Assembly (NCBI GenBank): GCA_026983815.1
Contig: JALSTJ010000450.1
Location: 1 to 6,010, forward strand
DNA length: 6,010 nt
Direction: 5' to 3'
Source of the DNA: Flavobacteriales bacterium
GTDB taxonomy: Bacteria; Bacteroidota; Bacteroidia; Flavobacteriales; Flavobacteriaceae
The position numbers were made by a program, and so were the translations under genes. The notes under the pieces were generated by a model. That model saw only the letters and a list, made by a program, of their open reading frames with translations. It did no database searches and had not been told where the DNA came from. Positions 1-6,010 of the stretch are shown here, one piece after another. Position 1 is the stretch's first letter. Every line of letters begins with the position of its first letter.

Positions 1-818
1 GGCGTGTTATTAACTTCCTTGACCACCGTATTTTCCAAATCTTTCAACGACTTGACATAACCCAAGCCCCGCACAAAATATTCCACTTGATTGATTTCAA
101 TGGTTTTCGCCCCGATTTCCTTATTGGTTTTGCGGACGGCATCCACCACTTGATTGAGACTGATATTATATTCTTTTAGTTTCAGCGGATCGACATCGAT
201 TTGATATTCCTTGACAAACCCGCCGATAGACGCCACTTCCGACACACCTTCCGCCGACGAAAGTGCATATTTGACAAAATAATCCTGCACGCTTCGTAAT
301 TCATCCAAATTCCAACCGCCGGTAACCTTGCCATTTTCGTCCCTTCCTTCGAGCGTGTACCAAAAAATCTGTCCCAATCCCGTAGCATCCGGTCCCAAAG
401 TCGGTTGGACATCGTCGGGCAATAAACCTTTGGGAAGCGAATTGAGTTTTTCCAAAATACGGCTCCGGCTCCAATAGAAATCCACATCGTCATTGAAAAT
501 GATATAAATGGACGAAAACCCGAACATCGACGAACTGCGAATGGTTTTTACCCCGGGAATTCCCAACAAAGCCGTTGTCAGCGGATAGGTAATTTGATCC
601 TCGATATCCTGCGGCGAACGTCCGGTCCATTTGGTAAAGACAATCTGCTGATTTTCACCGATATCGGGAATGGCATCCACGGCAACTTTGTTTTGCGGAA
701 TGATTTTTAAATCCCAATCGAACGGCGCCGTGGACAAACCCCACCCCAATAACACAAACAAAAGCAAAAAGGATATGAGTTTGTTTTCTATCAGGAATTT
801 TATGGTTTTATTGAGCAT
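1..818 (-). CDS. cusA: CusA/CzcA-type heavy-metal efflux RND transporter, N-terminal part (3' end beyond window)
   Basis: This is the inner-membrane pump subunit of a tripartite RND efflux system, which uses the proton gradient to expel metal ions (Cu+/Ag+ or divalent cations) through a periplasmic adaptor and an outer-membrane channel. Reading from ATG at 818 gives 272 uninterrupted codons up to the left edge; family members are usually a little over 1000 residues, so about a quarter is visible. Residues 1-13 are a short cytoplasmic start and about 14-29 form the first membrane helix. The periplasmic porter domain follows, with family-typical segments VDAIPDIGENQQIVFTKW (47-64), QITYPLTTALLGIPGVKTIR (75-94), YWSRSRILEKLN (115-126), LGPDATGLGQIF (141-152), EVASIGGFVKEYQIDVDP (194-211) and YFVRGLGYVKS (247-257). 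The stretch at 31-46, between helix and porter domain, is longer than I recall in E. coli CusA and fits Bacteroidota versions. Copper specificity is inferred from the copA neighbour; the methionine ladder lies outside the window. No frameshift is seen. Its own -7 element lies upstream at 845-852. Confidence 0.93.
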   Translation of the reverse strand, partial: MLNKTIKFLIENKLISFLLLFVLLGWGLSTAPFDWDLKIIPQNKVAVDAIPDIGENQQIVFTKWTGRSPQDIEDQITYPLTTALLGIPGVKTIRSSSMFGFSSIYIIFNDDVDFYWSRSRILEKLNSLPKGLLPDDVQPTLGPDATGLGQIFWYTLEGRDENGKVTGGWNLDELRSVQDYFVKYALSSAEGVSEVASIGGFVKEYQIDVDPLKLKEYNISLNQVVDAVRKTNKEIGAKTIEINQVEYFVRGLGYVKSLKDLENTVVKEVNNT

Positions 819-844
819 AATTCAACATTTTAATTTTTATGATA

Positions 845-852
845 CAAAGATA
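845..852 (-). promoter_or_regulatory. Putative Bacteroidota-type -7 promoter element (TATCTTTG) for cusA
   Basis: Read on the minus strand, TATCTTTG matches the Bacteroidota -7 consensus TAnnTTTG exactly. It lies in the 93-bp copA-cusA gap, 26 bases before the cusA ATG, so a start site near 839 would give a leader of about 20 nt. No convincing -33 TTG element is visible at the usual spacing (AAAGG-rich instead), so the promoter could be weak or activator-dependent. Read-through from copA is also possible, since no hairpin-plus-T-tract terminator is visible after copA. Confidence 0.5.
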
Positions 853-911
853 TAAGCCGTGAAAATCGTTCCTTTACATAATTCCGGATATTTTTTATAT
901 AATTTTGATTG

Positions 912-3425
912 CTAATCCAGCTTCACCTTCCGCAAACGCAAGGCATTGGCTATCACCGAAACCGAACTGAAACTCATAGCGGCGGCGGCAATCATCGGGG
1001 AAAGCAATAAACCGAAAAACGGATAAAGAATTCCGGCGGCAACGGGAACCCCCAATACATTGTATATGAAGGCAAAAAACAGATTTTCCTTAATATTTTT
1101 CATAACGGCTTTACCGAGATTAACCGCTTTCACAATGCCTTTTAAATCGCCTTTGATTAAAGTAACGTCACTGCTTTCTATCGCCACATCGGTTCCCGTT
1201 CCCATTGCAATACCCACATCCGCCTGTGCCAACGCGGGAGCATCATTAATTCCGTCGCCCGCCATTGCTACGATTTTTCCTTCTTTCTGTAAATCTTCAA
1301 TGATTTTTAATTTGTCTTGCGGCAAGCATTCGGCTTTAAAATTATCGATATTCAATTGCTTGGCTACATATTTTGCGGTATTTTGATTGTCTCCGGTGAG
1401 CATTATGACTTCTATTCCCGTTTTTTTCAATCGATCAATAGCCTCCTTGCTTGTAGGTTTAATAGCATCGGAAATAACGATATAGCCCGCAGGTTTATAA
1501 TCCACGGCAATATAGGAGACCGTTTTACCCTGCAACTGTTCCTTTTCAATGGCTTTTTCCGTTTCCTCGGGGAATGTTATGTTGTTTTCTTTCATCAACA
1601 AATGATTTCCTATCAAAATCGAGTGGTTACCTACTTTACCCGAGACCCCTTTTCCCTTGATAGCTTTAAAATCCGTAGCATCGTCGAGTTTTAAATTTTC
1701 TTCTTTTGCCTTGCGAACAATAGCTTCCGCCAACGGGTGTTCGCTATGTTTATTAAGAGAAGCAACGGTTTTCAAAAGATTTTTATCCGGTTTACCTTGT
1801 ATATTCAAGACTTTTTCGACCGAAGGTTTTCCTTCCGTAATGGTTCCGGTTTTATCGGTTATCAGCACATTGATTTGACTTAATTTTTCGAGAGCTTCGG
1901 CATTTTTAATCAAAATTCCGCTTTGGGCTCCTTTTCCGACACCCACCATCACCGACATCGGCGTGGCCAAACCCAAAGCACAAGGACAGGCAATAATCAA
2001 TACCGCTATGGCATTGACAAAAGCATAAACCAACGAAGGCTCGGGTCCGTAAATCTTCCAAACAATGAATGTGATAACGGAAACCAATACGACAATAGGC
2101 ACAAAATACTTGGAAATCCTGTCTGCCAATTTCTGAATGGGTGCTTTACTCCTACCGGCTTTATTGACCATTTCAATAATTTGAGCCAACAAGGTTTCGC
2201 TACCCACTTTTTGGGCTTTCATCACAAAAGATTGCGTTCCGTTAACCGTTCCCGCCCGGACGATATCTCCCGGTTTTTTTTCAACGGGAAGCGGCTCGCC
2301 GGTAATCATACTTTCATCCACATTGGAACTGCCTTCCACGACCACACCGTCAACCGGTATTTTATCACCCGGTCTGACCCGTAACAAATCGCCTTTCTTG
2401 ATTTCGTGAATGGAAATTTCCTTATCGCCTTCATCGGTAACCAATATGGCGCGTGTCGGTGCGAGTTTCATCAATTCTTTAATGGCTCCACTGGTTTTAC
2501 TATGTGCTTTGGCCTCCAAAACTTGTCCCAATAAAACCAAAGTCAAAATAACGGTAACCGCTTCAAAATATACGTAAACGGTTCCGCTTTCCGTTTTAAA
2601 CTCGTCGGGGAAAATTCCGGGAAACAATAAAGCTATCACACTGAAAACAAATGCAATACCCGACCCCAAACCGATCAGCGTGAACATATTCAAATTCCAA
2701 GTTTTGATAGACACATAAGCCCTCTCGAAAAACATCCACGCGGCATAAAAAACGACAGGTAGAGACAAAATAAATTGTATCCAATTCCACGTTTGTTGCG
2801 GAAATATTTTTAATAAGGGATTATTCGGTAAAATATCGGACATCGCTATCAAAAATACGGGAACGGTAAACCAAAGCGCTATCTTGAATTTTTTCAATAA
2901 TATCTTATAGGTTTTCTCCTCCTCGCTTTCTTGCGGTTCCATAGGTACCAAGTCCATTCCGCATATCGGACAACTTCCGGGTTTATTTTCAACAATTTCC
3001 GGGTGCATAGGACAGGTATAAAGCGTTTCGATTTGCATCTTGGGTTGTTCGACCAAATGCATACCGCAAACCGGACAGTTTCCGGATTGATCATAGGTTT
3101 TATCTCCTTCGCAATGCATCGGACAATAATAAATTCCACTTCCAGTTTCAGCGGATTTCACCGGAACTTTTATGTCGGTATTTGAGCGTTTGGATTTTTC
3201 GCCTTCCCAAGTTTCAATGGTATAATGCAAGCCGGCATTATTCAATGTTTCCTGCAATTTTTCCACCGGTATATGCTTGGTCATTTCAATTTCCAAAGAA
3301 CCCGTCAACAGGTTTACTCTTACTTGTTTGACCCCGGGTAATTCACTCAAAGTGTTTTGCACATTAACGGCACAGCCCGTACAGGTCATACCTTGAATTC
3401 TATATCTATGTTTCATAGCTCGCAT
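912..3425 (-). CDS. copA: Cu+-translocating P1B-type ATPase (CopA) with HMA and two CPMH/CPxCGM metal-binding domains
   Basis: This ATP-driven inner-membrane pump exports monovalent copper (possibly silver) from the cytoplasm. The 837-residue protein has, in order: an HMA domain at about 6-70 with GMTCTGC (C15, C18); two short heavy-metal-binding domains at 99-124 (CPMH 101-104, CPVCGM 117-122) and 136-161 (CPMHP 138-142, CPICGM 152-157); membrane helices from about 180; the actuator TGE at 375-377; the CPC ion site at 480-482; the phosphorylated D524 in DKTGT; the nucleotide-binding HP at 563-564; and GDGIND at 723-728. Y788-N789 in helix 7 and M817/S821 in helix 8 match the Cu+ site of the P1B-1 subclass. 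All catalytic motifs are intact. The gene starts 20 bp after the SHOCT gene, so co-transcription is likely. ATG at 3425 is chosen because its upstream context is nearly identical to that of norF; M4 (ATG at 3416, protein beginning MKHRYRIQ) is a possible alternative. A CcoI/FixI role in oxidase assembly is less likely given the long N-terminus and the RND neighbour. Confidence 0.97.
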   Translation of the reverse strand: MRAMKHRYRIQGMTCTGCAVNVQNTLSELPGVKQVRVNLLTGSLEIEMTKHIPVEKLQETLNNAGLHYTIETWEGEKSKRSNTDIKVPVKSAETGSGIYYCPMHCEGDKTYDQSGNCPVCGMHLVEQPKMQIETLYTCPMHPEIVENKPGSCPICGMDLVPMEPQESEEEKTYKILLKKFKIALWFTVPVFLIAMSDILPNNPLLKIFPQQTWNWIQFILSLPVVFYAAWMFFERAYVSIKTWNLNMFTLIGLGSGIAFVFSVIALLFPGIFPDEFKTESGTVYVYFEAVTVILTLVLLGQVLEAKAHSKTSGAIKELMKLAPTRAILVTDEGDKEISIHEIKKGDLLRVRPGDKIPVDGVVVEGSSNVDESMITGEPLPVEKKPGDIVRAGTVNGTQSFVMKAQKVGSETLLAQIIEMVNKAGRSKAPIQKLADRISKYFVPIVVLVSVITFIVWKIYGPEPSLVYAFVNAIAVLIIACPCALGLATPMSVMVGVGKGAQSGILIKNAEALEKLSQINVLITDKTGTITEGKPSVEKVLNIQGKPDKNLLKTVASLNKHSEHPLAEAIVRKAKEENLKLDDATDFKAIKGKGVSGKVGNHSILIGNHLLMKENNITFPEETEKAIEKEQLQGKTVSYIAVDYKPAGYIVISDAIKPTSKEAIDRLKKTGIEVIMLTGDNQNTAKYVAKQLNIDNFKAECLPQDKLKIIEDLQKEGKIVAMAGDGINDAPALAQADVGIAMGTGTDVAIESSDVTLIKGDLKGIVKAVNLGKAVMKNIKENLFFAFIYNVLGVPVAAGILYPFFGLLLSPMIAAAAMSFSSVSVIANALRLRKVKLD

Positions 3426-3445
3426 AATTTGTCGATTTCGTAAAA

Positions 3446-3655
3446 CTATTTTTCCAGCATTTTTTTCGCTTCTTCAAATTCCTCCTTATCGATTTCACCT
3501 TTGGCGAATCGTTCTTTGAGAATTTGTAAAGGATCTTTCTCCGTCTTATGATTAAAACGGCTGATATTCTTGTTTTGGAAAAACAGATAAACTACAAAAA
3601 GGATAAAAATTATCCACCAAAACATTCCGAATCCGAAAAACATATTGTGTCCCAT
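3446..3655 (-). CDS. Small SHOCT-domain membrane protein upstream of copA
   Basis: This 69-residue protein has one hydrophobic helix at about 6-26 (FFGFGMFWWIIFILFVVYLF), a basic linker, and a C-terminal SHOCT (short C-terminal) module at about 41-69. That module carries the typical pattern DPLQILKERFAKGEIDKEEF followed by EAKKMLEK. SHOCT modules are common at the ends of small bacterial membrane proteins and are thought to mediate oligomerisation or protein contacts; no enzymatic role is known. It is the first gene after a -7 element at 3669-3676 and ends 20 bp before copA, so it probably shares the copper operon, possibly as an accessory or membrane-anchoring factor; this role is inference. 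The ATG at 3655 lies only 13 nt from the -7 element, giving a very short leader. Met5 (ATG at 3643) would give about 25 nt, close to the cusA arrangement, so the true start is uncertain by four residues. Confidence 0.85.
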   Translation of the reverse strand: MGHNMFFGFGMFWWIIFILFVVYLFFQNKNISRFNHKTEKDPLQILKERFAKGEIDKEEFEEAKKMLEK

Positions 3656-3668
3656 ATCTTTTTTTATT

Positions 3669-3676
3669 CAAAGATA
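3669..3676 (-). promoter_or_regulatory. Putative Bacteroidota-type -7 promoter element (TATCTTTG) for the SHOCT-copA operon
   Basis: On the minus strand TATCTTTG fits TAnnTTTG exactly and is identical in all eight bases to the element before cusA. It sits in the 91-bp gap between norF and the SHOCT gene and is the likely start of the copper operon. A TTTTC run about 16 nt upstream could be a poor -33 element. No obvious CueR-, CsoR- or CopY-like operator was recognised around it. Confidence 0.5.
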
Positions 3677-3746
3677 CGGGCAGAGAAGGGAGAAAACTTT
3701 ATATAATTATTGAAAAAGTTTACAAGATTTTGGAGGAAAAATGAAT

Positions 3747-3992
3747 TTAAATCAATAGAAAACTCACAATCCCAATAAAAAGAAGTAAATAAGAGACAAT
3801 CAACCCCTTCCAAAAAGAATTCGCTTTTTTCATTTCCATAAATTGAAATGTTACCAAAATGAATTTAATCCCCGAAAGCAACAAAATTAAAGTTGCTAAA
3901 AATTTCCAACCGTAGAAATACGTAGAAACCAATGCGGTCGAAAGGGTTAAAATGTATAGAGATATAATGGTTTTTTTATTTGTTAGTTTCAT
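3747..3992 (-). CDS. norF: NorF-like cytochrome c oxidase subunit IV family protein
   Basis: This is an 81-residue integral membrane protein with three predicted helices at about 9-24, 31-49 and 63-80. The segment KFILVTFQFMEMKKANSFWK (43-62) is characteristic of bacterial oxidase subunit IV (CyoD/CtaF/COX4) relatives. In nor operons of denitrifiers a small hydrophobic gene, norF, follows norE and is an accessory of nitric oxide reductase with poorly defined function. The order norD-norE-this gene supports that name over a terminal-oxidase subunit. ATG at 3992 is chosen over an upstream in-frame ATG at 4073: the latter would overlap norE by 61 bp and add a non-family N-terminus. The chosen start lies 20 bp after the norE stop, in an A-rich context. 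No terminator hairpin of any strength follows the gene. Confidence 0.8.
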   Translation of the reverse strand: MKLTNKKTIISLYILTLSTALVSTYFYGWKFLATLILLLSGIKFILVTFQFMEMKKANSFWKGLIVSYLLLFIGIVSFLLI

Positions 3993-4012
3993 AATTTGTT
4001 GATTTTTATATT

Positions 4013-4591
4013 TTACAAAACAAGATAAAGTATCGGGAACAACAACAGCCAAATCAAATCCACCATATGCCAAAAATGCGCTCCTGCTTCTACGTTTAAA
4101 ATATTGGGATTAGCATCTTTTTTGGTCATACTGCGATACATAAATCCCAAAATCACCAGTCCTACGATAACGTGAATGACGTGAAAACCCGTCAATAACC
4201 AATAAAAATTGAAAAAAGTATTGTATCCCAAGGTCAATCCGTGTTCAATTTTCTCGTAATATTCAAAGCCTTTTAAACTCAAAAACAGCAATCCGCTCAA
4301 AATAGCCATCAAAGTATTTTTACCGGCTTTATCAAGCAATTTATCCTTTACATTATGAACGGCTTGTGCCATAAAATAACCTCCCGTGAGCAAAAAAACC
4401 GTATTTATCGCTCCGAAAGTCGTATTCAACATCAGCCGCGATTGGTGATAAGCATCGGGATTTTCTCTGCTACTCACCGTTAAGGCAATCAATGCCACAC
4501 CAAAGGTTATCAATTCCAACATAATCAACACCCAAATGAGAATGCCACCGGGCGGATAATAAATGTTTTTGTAATCAATTTTTGTTTCCAT
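4013..4591 (-). CDS. norE: NorE-type cytochrome c oxidase subunit III-like membrane protein
   Basis: This 192-residue protein belongs to the haem-copper oxidase subunit III family, in the short five-helix form. Helices are predicted at about 15-37, 58-78, 92-108, 127-150 and 173-191. Family marks include KGFEY (107-111, with membrane E110), GFHVIHVIVG (135-144, with H137 and H140) and AHFWHMVDLIWLLLF (171-185). Subunit III proteins bind no haem or metal; NorE is linked to full activity or stability of nitric oxide reductase and is not catalytic. The assignment to nor rather than a cytochrome oxidase rests on norD directly upstream and the norF-like gene directly downstream. ATG at 4591 has an A-rich upstream context (AATTAAAAAAAT) and lies 54 bp after the norD stop, most of that gap being a perfect palindrome. 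An aa3 or bo3 oxidase subunit III would be the alternative if norB is absent upstream. Confidence 0.88.
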   Translation of the reverse strand: METKIDYKNIYYPPGGILIWVLIMLELITFGVALIALTVSSRENPDAYHQSRLMLNTTFGAINTVFLLTGGYFMAQAVHNVKDKLLDKAGKNTLMAILSGLLFLSLKGFEYYEKIEHGLTLGYNTFFNFYWLLTGFHVIHVIVGLVILGFMYRSMTKKDANPNILNVEAGAHFWHMVDLIWLLLFPILYLVL

Positions 4592-4608
4592 ATTTTTTTA
4601 ATTGTTTT

Positions 4609-4646
4609 ATGCCGTAGAGACAAGGCATGCCTTGTCTCTACGGCAT
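4609..4646. repeat. Perfect 38-bp palindrome between norD and norE
   Basis: The left arm atgccgtagagacaaggca (4609-4627) is followed without spacer by its exact reverse complement (4628-4646), with GGCATGCC at the centre. The arm begins with TGCC and ends with GGCA, so smaller alternative hairpins are possible. The outermost base at 4646 is the last base of the norD TGA stop. On the transcribed strand it is followed by AAAACAATTAAAAAAAT, not a T-run, so it does not look like an intrinsic terminator for the operon. From memory, the GTAGAGAC...GTCTCTAC ends resemble dispersed REP/MITE-like palindromes found in many copies in some Bacteroidota and Cyanobacteria genomes. That match was not checked, and this window holds only one copy. 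Confidence 0.95.
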
Positions 4647-6010
4647 CACCCCATTTTTATTTTTTCAAACAACTTAACCATTGCTTGCAACAATTCCACA
4701 GGGGTTGTCAAAATTTTATAATGATTTTGTCCGAACATCTGCGGTAGATAATATTTTGCTTCCGCTTCAATTGCCAGTGCATACGAATTGATGTTTTTTT
4801 GTTTCAATTCACGCAAAGCTTGTTTGACATCATCAATTCCATAGCGACCTTCGTAACGGTCGTAATCGTTTGGTTTTCCATCGGAAATCAATATGACCCA
4901 CTTGTTTTTTGCGGGTCGTTTTTCCAACAAAGCCCCCGAATGACGAAGCGCCGTCCCGATACGTGTATAGCCCTGCGGTTGCACTGCACCAATTTTATAT
5001 TTTGCTTTGTTCCAATCTTCACCAAAAGATTTTAGCGAAATATAAGTGGAATAATTACGCGTTTTTGAAAAAAAAGCATTGATGGAAAAATCCACATTGT
5101 ATTCATCTAATATTTCCCCAAACAAAATAGAAACCTGTTTTTCAACGTCAATCACCCTATTGTTGGCGGCATATCCGTCGCTTGACAAACTGACGTCCAA
5201 TAACAACAAAATGGATAAATCTTTTTCAATTTTTCGCTTCGAAAGGTAAATTTTTTCAGTAGGCGTGCGTTTACTGTAAACTTCCGTAAAATAATCGGTT
5301 ACGGCATCCAAATCAAAATTATCTCCAAAAGTTTGTCGTTTTTGTTCCTGATAACGATTGTTAATATTTGCCAACATTTTCCGCAGAGAAACAAGCGTTG
5401 TTTTATTGTCTTTTAGCGTATTTTTGTAATAATCGATATCTTTTTCATTGATGGTTTTCGGATACAGTTTACAAAAATTTCGTTTGTATGTTTTTTTACT
5501 TCTATCCCATTCGTCGTAGGAAAGATAATAATCATCCGCATTGACTTCAACGCTTTCGGAAACGGTAATATTTTCCATAAATTCGGCTTGATAGACAGAA
5601 TGCGTATCTTCATCGACGCGAACCGTATGGCTCATTTGCAATTCGTCCAAAGCCTTTTGATGTTCGTCTAATTCGTCGTCGCCGTCAAAATCTTTCCAAA
5701 TACCGCCTTTATGTTCTTCAAGCGTTTCAATTTTTTCAAAATAATTTCCAACCACTTGATCTTCCTGTTGTTTTTTGTCCACTTGTTGGGTTTTCATTTC
5801 CTCAACCGCATTGGCTTTCAAGATGGTTTCCACTTGTTCCTCAATAGCTTTTTTTACTTTTTGATTGATATTTTTCAGTCGAGCGGTTTCTTCGGTTTCC
5901 AAACGATTTTTCATCCATTTTCCATAAACAAAACTATAATCGACGGGTTTTTTAGCAGTTTCAAAAGATTGATAATAATCGATAAGTTTTTGATAAATAT
6001 CTTGCATTTG
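4646..6010 (-). CDS. norD: NorD, VWA-domain nitric oxide reductase activation protein (5' end beyond window)
   Basis: NorD acts with the AAA+ ATPase NorQ in the cytoplasm to mature or activate nitric oxide reductase, probably during insertion of the non-haem iron. Residues below are numbered from the Met at 6007. The C-terminal von Willebrand A domain spans about 262-450 with a complete metal-ion-dependent adhesion site: DVSLS (D271, S273, S275), T348 in GYTRIG, and D376 in ISDGKPND. The run GKPNDYDRYEGRYGIDDVKQ (377-396) is a NorD hallmark. The N-terminal part (1-260) is highly charged, with an acidic patch near 107-122 and helical segments. From the Met at 6007, 453 residues are visible, while NorD proteins are usually about 600 or more. 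The codon before it (CAA) is open, so that Met is probably internal and the gene runs off the right edge. The TGA stop abuts the palindrome. Confidence 0.9.
   Translation of the reverse strand, partial: QMQDIYQKLIDYYQSFETAKKPVDYSFVYGKWMKNRLETEETARLKNINQKVKKAIEEQVETILKANAVEEMKTQQVDKKQQEDQVVGNYFEKIETLEEHKGGIWKDFDGDDELDEHQKALDELQMSHTVRVDEDTHSVYQAEFMENITVSESVEVNADDYYLSYDEWDRSKKTYKRNFCKLYPKTINEKDIDYYKNTLKDNKTTLVSLRKMLANINNRYQEQKRQTFGDNFDLDAVTDYFTEVYSKRTPTEKIYLSKRKIEKDLSILLLLDVSLSSDGYAANNRVIDVEKQVSILFGEILDEYNVDFSINAFFSKTRNYSTYISLKSFGEDWNKAKYKIGAVQPQGYTRIGTALRHSGALLEKRPAKNKWVILISDGKPNDYDRYEGRYGIDDVKQALRELKQKNINSYALAIEAEAKYYLPQMFGQNHYKILTTPVELLQAMVKLFEKIKMG

Noticed and set aside
182..493. Minus-strand reading frame of 103 codons inside cusA
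   Set aside because: It is a shifted frame of the same strand as cusA; the cusA frame is continuous here and matches conserved RND segments.
670..855. Plus-strand short reading frame across the cusA start and promoter
   Set aside because: It is antisense to cusA codons and its leader, with no domain or start context of its own.
1923..2384. Plus-strand reading frame of 153 codons inside copA
   Set aside because: It is antisense to conserved catalytic parts of CopA, has low-complexity His/Arg/Asn-rich content without a recognisable domain, and is explained by the codon bias of the real gene.
3694..3721. Inverted repeat AAACTTT/AAAGTTT downstream of norF as terminator
   Set aside because: The arms are only seven A/T-rich pairs with a 14-base loop and no proper T-tract; this is easily expected by chance in A/T-rich DNA.
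3741..3758. FNR/CRP-like site around TTGATTTAAATTCA at the norF end
   Set aside because: The right half-site (ATTCA) does not match ATCAA, and it overlaps the norF coding end.
3993..4073. N-terminal extension of the norF-like gene by 27 residues
   Set aside because: It would overlap the end of norE by 61 bp in another frame, and the added residues do not look like the subunit IV family. The ATG at 3992 has a good A-rich context.
4609..4646. Palindrome as an intrinsic terminator after norD
   Set aside because: On the transcribed strand it is followed by an A-rich run, not a T-tract, and norE-norF continue on the same strand. The T-rich flank lies on the other side, inside norD.

Overview
The window looks like chromosomal DNA of a Bacteroidota (Flavobacteriia-like) bacterium. 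Three things point there: A-rich start-codon contexts with no clear Shine-Dalgarno sequence, two TAnnTTTG -7 promoter elements of the Bacteroidota type, and protein sequences resembling Bacteroidota CusA and CopA. This taxonomic call rests on sequence features only. Every supported gene is on the minus strand, so transcription runs from high to low coordinates. Coding density is high and no gene-free stretch exceeds 100 bases.

Region A (about 3747-6010) is the distal part of a nitric oxide reductase (nor) operon. It contains a 5'-truncated norD (VWA-domain assembly/activation protein), norE (cytochrome oxidase subunit III-like membrane protein) and a short norF-like gene (cytochrome oxidase subunit IV family). 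The catalytic genes (norB or norCB) and the AAA+ partner norQ are not in the window; they are expected upstream, beyond position 6010. A perfect 38-bp palindrome fills most of the norD-norE gap. It is the most unusual non-coding element seen.

Region B (1-3676) is a copper/heavy-metal export module. A TAnnTTTG promoter at about 3670 precedes a small SHOCT-domain membrane protein. Twenty bases downstream of it is a full-length Cu+-type P1B ATPase (CopA) with three N-terminal metal-binding modules: one HMA domain and two CPMH...CPxCGM domains. After a 93-bp gap with a second TAnnTTTG element comes the first third of a CusA/CzcA-type RND efflux pump, cut by the left edge.

Together the genes suggest an organism that reduces nitric oxide and controls copper in both compartments. 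CopA would move Cu+ out of the cytoplasm, and the Cus-type RND pump would expel metal from the periplasm. A functional tie between the two halves, such as copper supply to respiratory enzymes, is plausible but is only inferred from adjacency. I see no clearly novel system. The best leads are the palindrome, the SHOCT-CopA pairing, and the almost identical start-codon contexts of copA and norF.
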